From: Candidatus Pantoea bituminis
Lineage (GTDB): Bacteria > Pseudomonadota > Gammaproteobacteria > Enterobacterales > Enterobacteriaceae
Assembly (NCBI RefSeq): GCF_018842675.1
Contig: NZ_JAGTWO010000004.1
Coordinates: 62,001 to 126,000 of the forward strand
Direction of reading: 5' to 3'
Length of the DNA stretch: 64,000 nucleotides
A program made the position numbers and the translations under genes. The notes under the pieces were generated by a model. That model did no database searches. It saw only the letters and a program-made list of their open reading frames with translations, and was not told where the DNA came from. This document shows, in pieces, positions 57,835 to 64,000 of this stretch (within the stretch, counting starts at the first letter, position 1; the number at the start of each line of letters is the position of its first letter).

Positions 57835-58527
57835 ATGGCGCTACCTGTACTGAAAGCAGAACGTTTATATCGTCAAATCGCTAACGCGATTATGGACAGC
57901 ATTAAAAAGGGCGAATTTGTGCCGGGCGGATTATTGCCTGCGGAACGTGAGCTGGCGAAGCAACTTGGTGTGAGTCGCTCATCGGTACGCGAAGCCTTAA
58001 TTGTTTTGGAAATGACGGGCTGGGTGGATATCCGTACCGGAAATGGCATTTATGTGGCGCAAGCGCTGCCGCAGGGCGGCGTAAAAAATGACATCAGAGA
58101 AACAGAAAGCTTCAGTCTGCACGACCTGCTTCAGGCGCGTGAAGCTTTTGAAGGGATGTTAGCTGCCTTTGCAGCGCGTCATGGCACTGCACAACAGCGC
58201 GCCGCCTTGCTGGCGTTGACAGCAGAATTGCAGCAGTTTAATGAAAATGACGCCGCGTTTCTGGAGCAAGATAAACAATTTCATCTGTTAATCAGCGAAA
58301 TGAGCGGCAACGATCTGCTGCGCGACATGATGGAATATCTCTGGAACAAGCGTCAAAGTCCGCATTTTAAACGGTTGGAGCGGCACTACGCAGATAACGC
58401 ATTTGCCCAAGAAATGAATGAGGATCATCAGCACATTGCCGAGGCGATTGTCGCGGGTGATGAAACCGCTGCACGTGCTTCGATGGAAAAGCATCTACAA
58501 CACGTGCAGCAGCGTTTACTTGGTTAA
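57835..58527 (+). CDS. uxuR: GntR-family regulator, UxuR/ExuR-like
   Basis: A 230-residue FadR-subfamily regulator. The N-terminal winged helix is clear ([39 protein letters not shown]), the C-terminal FCD domain has the metal and ligand residues in [11 protein letters not shown] and [10 protein letters not shown]. The size and the position opposite uxuA suggest a UxuR- or ExuR-like repressor released by fructuronate or a similar acid; which of the two is uncertain. ATG 57835 has AAGGAG seven bases upstream. Its 3' end overlaps the repaired yhhT by twelve bases. Confidence 0.78.
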   Translation: MALPVLKAERLYRQIANAIMDSIKKGEFVPGGLLPAERELAKQLGVSRSSVREALIVLEMTGWVDIRTGNGIYVAQALPQGGVKNDIRETESFSLHDLLQAREAFEGMLAAFAARHGTAQQRAALLALTAELQQFNENDAAFLEQDKQFHLLISEMSGNDLLRDMMEYLWNKRQSPHFKRLERHYADNAFAQEMNEDHQHIAEAIVAGDETAARASMEKHLQHVQQRLLG

Positions 58528-59570
58528 TCCTTTCGCGCGTTTGGGACGTCCGGTGCCCAGCATGATCGCCAGACGGCTACCGCCCGGCGTGGTCTCCATC
58601 AATATTTTCGTAATGCTGGTCAGCGGCACCGATAGCAGCATACCGACCGGCCCCAGCAACCAGCCCCAAAAATCAACGACAAAAAGACCACCAGCGTTGA
58701 TAAACCCAGTCCACGCCCCATCAGGCGCGGTTCCAGCATATTGCCGAACACCATGTGAATGGCAGAGAACAGCGCCGCCACCATCACGGCATCAAAGAGG
58801 CTATTCAGCAGCAGCGCCTGAATAAACGGTGGAATACCCGCAAGGATTGGACCGATGTTAGGAATGAAGTTGAGAATAAACGCCACCACGCCCCACAGCA
58901 GCGCGAACTTCACGCCCAGCAACACTAAGCTGAGCCAGACGGCAACGCCGGTCACTAAGCTAACCAGCGTTTTTAATGCCAGATAATGTGTGACGCCTTT
59001 CAATGCTTTGTGCAATCCCGCGATGCGTATTTTGGGATTGACCAGTGCGTTACGCATTTTGTAAGGCAGATGGTGAACTTCAAACAGCATGAAAACCACC
59101 GTCAGAACCAGCAGCACAATATTGGTCATGGCACCGGAAAAACGGGTTAGCGCACTGGTGGCCAGATTCATCATCATGCTGGGATCGAAGCGTTGTACCA
59201 GAGACTCGGTGGAGATATTAAGGTGAAACTGCGCTGCTAAATGCTGCACAACCGTCATTTTCTGTTCCAGGGTGGCGCGTAATTGCGGATAGATATCCGA
59301 AAATTCACTCACCGAACTGGCTATTACCGCGATGAGCAGCAACATCACCAACATAATCACCGTAATAACCAAGGTGATCGCCACTCCACGACGTAACCCG
59401 CGGCGCATCAACATCGTCACCAACGGATTAAGCACAATAGCGAAGAAGGCCGCGAGTAACAGCGGAACCAGAATATCGGAAGCTGCGCGGATACCCGCCA
59501 GAACGATGACCAGCATCGCCAGTTTAATCAGAATATTTTGCCCAATTTTTTCCTGCTGTAGCTCGCTCAT
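58516..59570 (-). CDS. yhhT: AI-2E family transporter YhhT, frameshifted
   Basis: Repaired length about 351 residues, near E. coli YhhT (349). Eight or so membrane helices; family blocks [52 protein letters not shown] and [20 protein letters not shown]. The break is at A5 58668-58672; one more T on the coding strand restores [19 protein letters not shown]. With the repair the stop moves to 58516. Members include the proposed autoinducer-2 exporter TqsA, but YhhT's substrate is unknown. It stands back to back with yhhS, as in E. coli. Confidence 0.88.
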
Positions 59571-59962
59571 TCCCTCTCCTGAAATAAAATTGGCTGAGAG
59601 AAGTGTAGCCTAAGCCGGATTAACAAACTGATTTATCAGAGAAACGGTAAGAGCTCACTCACGTGGCGACGCAGTCATGCCTGCGCGCCTAATATCAATG
59701 TCAGACGGGAAAGCAATGCGACTGCCGCTATTGTCCCACCACACCCTGTTCACACTGTCGCCAGATAAAATCGTGATGGTTTGCGTTGCCGCTGACGCAA
59801 ATCGGTACGGTAAACCGCTTGCAGAGCACAATAGCGAACCTCCTCTCTATTGTTGTCTGTAAGCGGGGCCGATCAGCCACCGCCTTGCCGCAATCCGAAT
59901 TATTTAAGGTATAGTCATTTCTTGAGCCTAAAAAATTCAGCTAAAGACGAGCGCAATCACTC
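59571..59962. other. Divergent control region of yhhT and yhhS
   Basis: About 390 bases. No gene is supported; a 61-codon frame at 59677-59862 is likely chance. AATTATTTAAGGTATAGTCA (59898-59917) looks like a promoter -10 region for yhhS. No repeat or RNA gene seen. Confidence 0.4.
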
Positions 59963-61182
59963 ATGCCAGACCAACCCGCAGCGCAATCTGCACCCCGTCA
60001 TTCCCAGATTACCCTCCTGATTATCTCCATTGTGATGTACAACTTTGCTACTTATCTCACTATCGGTTTACCGTTGGCGGTGCTGCCGGGTTTAGTCAAC
60101 GACACGCTCGGCTACAGCGCTTTTTGGGCGGGATTAGTCATCAGCTTGCAGTATCTCGCCACGCTGCTGAGTCGTCCGCATGCTGGACGATACGCCGATC
60201 TCTGGGGACCAAAAAAGTGGTGGTTTGGGGGTTGGTGGGGTGTTTGATCAGCGGGTTATGCATTTTGGCGGCAGCATTGACGCTCAGCACACCAACGTTG
60301 AGCCTGGTGTTGCTGTGTGTGGGACGATTAATTCTTGGCGTGGGCCAAAGTTTCTCGGGAACGGGCACCTCGCTATGGGGCGTGGCGCGCGTCGGCTCGC
60401 TGCATATTGGTCGGGTAATATCCTGGAATGGCATCGTCACCTATGGCGCGATGGCGATTGGTGCGCCGCTCGGCGTCATGATTTTTCGTATGGGCGGCTT
60501 ATTGTGGCTCTCCGCCATTATTATCACTATTTCTGTGGTCGCCATTGCTTTGGCAATACCGCGCCCAGCGGTAAAAGCGAGCAAAGGCAGACCACTGCCG
60601 TTTCGCGCCGTGTTGGGAAAAGTGTATGGATTTGGCCTGATCCTGGCGATGGGATCGGCGGGCTTCGGCGTTATTGCGACCTTTATTACACTGTTCTACA
60701 AGGCGAAAGGCTGGGAAGGTGCCGCCTTTGCGCTCACGCTGTTTAGTGCCGCTTTTGTCGGTGCACGCTTGCTGTTTCCCAATGCGATTACTCGTCACGG
60801 TGGACTGCGCGTTGCCAGCGTTTGCCTGGCAGTGGAAGCGGTTGGTCTGTTTCTGGTGGCGGGCGCGTTCGAGCCCTGGATGGCAAAAGCGGGGGCATTT
60901 CTCACCGGCGCAGGCTTCTCGCTGGTATTCCCGGCAATTGGCGTGGTGGCGGTAAAAGTGGTGCCGCAGCAAAATCAGGGCAGCGCGTTAGCAACCTACA
61001 CGGCGTTTATGGATTTATCTCTGGGGATCACCGGGCCAATTGCCGGGTTTATCATGAGCTACGCAGGTGTGCCGCTGGTCTATCTGCTCACCGCGCTGTT
61101 GGTCTGCTTTGCGCTGTTTTGCACATTACGCATGATTCGTCATCAGCCCACCGCGCTGAAGAGTGAAAGAGAGGAAAAGTAA
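59963..61182 (+). CDS. yhhS: MFS transporter YhhS, frameshifted
   Basis: Repaired length about 406 residues (E. coli YhhS 405), twelve helices. The break is at the A6 run 60211-60216; one more A restores [17 protein letters not shown], the loop 2-3 signature. Other blocks: [20 protein letters not shown] and [24 protein letters not shown]. Belongs to the YhhS/YfcJ family of MFS exporters, linked in some reports with arabinose or herbicide tolerance; the natural substrate is unknown. Confidence 0.85.
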
Positions 61183-61211
61183 AAAAGCGGCCTCCGACCG
61201 AGGCCAAAAAA
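61181..61211 (-). terminator. Terminator of iolH (may also serve yhhS)
   Basis: Stem GGCCTC / GAGGCC with a five-base loop; on the minus strand it is followed by GCTTTTTT. It lies just behind the yhhS stop and 66 bases after the iolH stop. Confidence 0.75.
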
Positions 61212-61276
61212 TGTGTCACAAGACACAGATAAGGGTAAGGTCACGCGGCGCAAAGACGTCAGCGCCGCGCAGGGGA

Positions 61277-62092
61277 TTAGGCTTGTAGCAGTTCGATACT
61301 GAAACGAATTTGGCGTTCTATTTCGGTTGGCGTCCAGCGGTTTAGTTCGGATGAGAAAGGCTCAAACGCGTAGACACCTTTATAACCAAGCATCTCCAGG
61401 CGCTTCACCTGCGCCACGCTGTTCAACACATCGTGATCACTCAACATGATGCGTTCTTCGTCGGTCAACTCAGCCGTTGGGCGGGTATCTTCCACGCCGG
61501 ACAAGTGCACCAGGCCAATCTGGTTAACATCAATCTCTGCCGGAAATTCTTGTTCGGCATTTTCATACAGATGGTGGTGGAAAGTATCCAGCAGCAGTTT
61601 AAACGGTACGTTGGCATCACGAATCAACTGCTGTGCCTGTACGGCAGAACGCAGCGAACTGATCGGGAAACCCAGCGGCTCAACTAAACCCTGCACGCCA
61701 TAATGTTCAAAACGCGGCGCGAGTTTCTGCATCGCTTCCAGCGTCTGCTGAGGTGAGATGGCAACGCCTTCGTTCAGTGGGCACATCACTAAGGCTTTCG
61801 CACCGATACTTTTTGCCTCTTTTAACAGCGCCTCCGCTTTTTCCAACAGCGCATCGTCGGCACGGTTAAAGGGATAAAGCGCATTAATAGTGACAATTTC
61901 AATGTGATATTTCTCGGTAAGCGCGCGCAGTTGTTCAGGTGATAAATCATCTGTCACTTTGCCGCTCGGCATGTCATTACGCAGCTCTACTTTGCTTAAT
62001 CCCAGGCGCTGTACTAACTGGAAGAAGGCTTCCAGCGAAAGGGCGGGGGCAATTTTTCGGTTAATACAGAAACGAGTGGGATCAATGGCCAT
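61277..62092 (-). CDS. iolH: TIM-barrel protein, IolH-like
   Basis: A 271-residue xylose-isomerase-like TIM-barrel protein. Features: ELRNDMPSG near residue 35, the VEPLGFP metal glutamate near residue 140, LLDTFHHHLYE near residue 170, the HLSGVEDTRP block and YAFEPFSSEL near the end. In enteric inositol clusters such a gene is named iolH. The nearby divergent mmsA (iolA) supports a role in inositol use; the reaction is not established. The ATG at 62092 gives MAIDPTRFCINRK and is better than the longer frame. Confidence 0.78.
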   Translation of the reverse strand: MAIDPTRFCINRKIAPALSLEAFFQLVQRLGLSKVELRNDMPSGKVTDDLSPEQLRALTEKYHIEIVTINALYPFNRADDALLEKAEALLKEAKSIGAKALVMCPLNEGVAISPQQTLEAMQKLAPRFEHYGVQGLVEPLGFPISSLRSAVQAQQLIRDANVPFKLLLDTFHHHLYENAEQEFPAEIDVNQIGLVHLSGVEDTRPTAELTDEERIMLSDHDVLNSVAQVKRLEMLGYKGVYAFEPFSSELNRWTPTEIERQIRFSIELLQA

Positions 62093-62503
62093 GCTGCGGC
62101 TCCTGTTAGGGGAGATAAGATGCAGCAAAGAAAACATTTATTTCATTAATAGTGAATAATGGAATGCGTATTATTAGATCTGCTTCGCAATAATTTCATA
62201 TTTCGTTCCATAGCACAGCTCCTCCACCCTGTTTCTTTGAAAAAACGCATAAGATTTTATGGCACTGCTGCCGCTGCTGGAGGCGCATTATCACTGGCTA
62301 AAATGCATTTTGATGCCAACACGCAAAGCCGCGAAGAAAAATGCGATCTGTGCCGCTAAAAGAAATTTTCCAAAAAGAACTATTTGAAAAATTTGTTCCA
62401 CTGTAATAGCTTCATAACACGCTTTAGGCTTCGCCTGATCAGGCAACGTGACTTCCAGCACGCGCAGTCTGCAGGGAACGTAAACATTCAAAGAGGCAAC
62501 AAC
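62093..62503. other. Divergent control region of iolH and mmsA
   Basis: About 411 bases, AT-rich in the middle. TGGAATGCG (62159-62167) faces a CGTTCCA (62204-62210), and a further GTTCCA occurs at 62396-62401; a GAAC...GTTC pair flanks 62378-62399. These could be sites for an inositol repressor of the IolR (RpiR) type, by inference. No gene seen. Confidence 0.4.
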
Positions 62504-64000
62504 ATGAATATCGTAGGAAACTTTATTGGCGGTAAAACCACCCACAGCGCCAGCAACGAAACCATTCCTGTTTATGATCCGGCAACCGGCAAAGTGGTCC
62601 GCGAACTGACGCAAAGTACCGCTGATGAAGTCGCTCAGGCGATTGAAGTTGCACACAATGCCTTTCCAGCCTGGTCAAAAACCTCTCCGCTACGTCGTGC
62701 GCGCGTGCTGTTCAATTTTAAAGCATTGATGGAACAACATCGCGATGAGCTGGCGGCATTGATCGTCTCTGAACACGGTAAAGTCTGGTCAGATGCGCTG
62801 GGCGAACTGACGCGCGGCATCGAAGTGATTGAATTTGCCTGCGGTATTCCACACCTGATTAAAGGCGAATATTCGGCTAACGTCGGCACTGGCGTTGACA
62901 GCTTCTCGCTGATGCAGCCGGTGGGTGTTGTGGCGGGTATTACCCGTTCAACTTCCCGGCGATGGTGCCATTATGGATGTTCCCTATCGCGCTGGCGTGC
63001 GGTAATACCTTCATTCTTAAGCCGCCTGCACTCGACCCTTCTGCCGCTGTTCGCATGGCAGAACTGCTGACCGAAGCGGGTCTGCCGGACGGTGTCTTTA
63101 ATGTGGTTCACAGTTCCAACGACGATGCAGAGCAGTTGTATAAAGATCCACGCATCGCTGCTGTTAGCTTTGTGGGTTCTTCCGGCGTCGCAGAACATAT
63201 CTATAAAACAGCCAGCGCCCACGGCAAACGCGTTCAGGCGTTTGGTGCAGCGAAAAACCACGCCATTGTGATGCCGGATGCCGATCTGGATGCCACCGTG
63301 AACGCCATCATGGGCGGCGCGTTTGGATCCGCAGGCGAACGCTGCATGGCGTTGCCAGTTGTGGTTGCTGTTGGCGATGATACGGCTGATAAGTTAATTG
63401 CGAGCCTGACTCCGCTGGTGAAAGCGCTGCGTGTCGGCCCTGGCATCAACAAAGGTTCAGAAGAGAATGAGATGGGGCCGGTGGTTTCCGCGGCACATCA
63501 GAAAAAGTGCTTGGCTACATAGATAAAGGCGAGCAGGAAGGTGCAAAACTGGTGGTGGATGGCCGTAACTTCCAGGTGCCTGGCCATGCTGAAGGTTATT
63601 ACGTTGGCGGCACGCTGTTCGACAACGTGACGTCTGACATGGTGATCTGGCGTGAAGAGATTTTTGGACCGGTGCTGAGCATTATGCGCGCGCCTGATTA
63701 CGACAGCGCATTGAAACTGGTTAACAGCCACGAATTTGGCAACGGCAGCGCTATCTTTACCAGCAACGGCAATACCGCGCGCGAATTTGTGCAGGATGTT
63801 GAAGCGGGCATGGTGGGTGTTAACGTACCGGTTCCTGTGCCGATGGCCTTCCACAGCTTTGGCGGCTGGAAACGTTCGGTCTTTGGTGCATTGAACGTGC
63901 ACGGCCCAGATGGCGTCCGCTTCTATACCCGCATGAAAACCGCAACCGCCCGTTGGCCGAGTGGTCAGCAAACCGTTTCTGAATTCAGCATGCCGACGCT
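62504..64000 (+). CDS. mmsA: Methylmalonate-semialdehyde dehydrogenase (CoA-acylating), partial, two frameshifts
   Basis: The gene runs off the window; about 500 of the usual 501 residues are present. It oxidises methylmalonate semialdehyde or malonate semialdehyde to propionyl-CoA or acetyl-CoA, the last step of inositol (IolA) and valine breakdown. The start MNIVGNFIGGKTTHSAS and the active cysteine in GSAGERCMALP near residue 283 are visible. Breaks: CCC 62943-62945 (one more C gives GITPFNFPAMVPLWMFP) and A5 63502-63506 (one more A gives HQKKVLGYIDKGE). Start ATG 62504 follows AGAGGCAACAAC. Also called iolA. Confidence 0.92.

Noticed and set aside
59677..59862. 61-codon frame in the yhhT-yhhS gap
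   Set aside because: No ribosome site, no hydrophobic pattern and no family; probably chance.
1..64000. tRNA, rRNA, IS element or prophage
   Set aside because: No cloverleaf with conserved TTCGAATC-type arm, no transposase or integrase, and no phage structural genes were seen anywhere in the window.

Overview
The window looks like a chromosomal segment of a Pantoea-type member of the Erwiniaceae (Enterobacterales). The protein sequences sit close to, but are not identical with, their E. coli counterparts: RluF, PitA, UspB, GalP, KdpB and RsmJ are recognisable almost residue for residue. The base composition is moderately GC-rich, and the gene order prlC-rsmJ / uspA / uspB / pitA / yhiN keeps the enterobacterial neighbourhood. 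I see no rRNA, tRNA, prophage, insertion sequence or CRISPR array.

Layout. 0-8 kb: end of a CusS-like sensor kinase, fluoride riboswitch plus crcB, a TIM-barrel isomerase, ypfH, a glutathionyl-hydroquinone reductase, a FemAB-like acetyltransferase, an MsbA-type ABC exporter, a YhhY-like GNAT and an orphan sugar-binding protein. 8-12 kb: a hexarate-type MFS carrier, a tandem repeat cluster, and an HD-GYP c-di-GMP phosphodiesterase. 12-20 kb: kdpFABCD (potassium uptake) without kdpE, yqhA, and a second repeat cluster. 20-26 kb: a LysR/MFS pair, a CPA1 antiporter, a small exported protein, an exported esterase and an isochorismatase-type hydrolase. 26-39 kb: gor, rnz, a CPBP protease, rlmJ, prlC, rsmJ, uspA, uspB, pitA, yhiN and rluF. 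39-42.5 kb: a small accessory pocket with an unknown two-gene cassette, a GNAT, a solitary HsdR_N-type nuclease and a possible 37-residue peptide. 42-52 kb: SDR, galP, queH, AraC, an exported hydrolase, a GAF-GGDEF cyclase, hemB, proP and an unknown gene. 52-64 kb: a hydroxyacid dehydrogenase, an EAL phosphodiesterase, a class II aldolase with an SsuA-like binding protein, uxuA/uxuR, yhhT/yhhS, iolH and mmsA (iolA).

Functional themes. Three c-di-GMP enzymes (HD-GYP, GAF-GGDEF, CSS-EAL) lie in one 44-kb stretch. Osmotic and ion balance is served by kdp, proP, a CPA1 antiporter and pitA. Sugar and sugar-acid use is served by galP, uxuA/uxuR, the hexarate carrier and the inositol genes iolH and mmsA.

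Sequence quality. Nineteen breaks of reading frame in conserved genes can each be repaired by one base, eighteen by adding a base and one by removing one, and nearly all fall in short homopolymers. This points to a draft sequence with homopolymer undercalls, not to mass gene decay, so split genes are annotated here as single loci with the break marked.

The least explained features are two clusters of tandem, multi-hairpin repeats (10.16-10.83 kb and 19.94-20.42 kb), the loss of kdpE beside a retained KdpE-type operator, and the accessory pocket at 39.4-42.4 kb.
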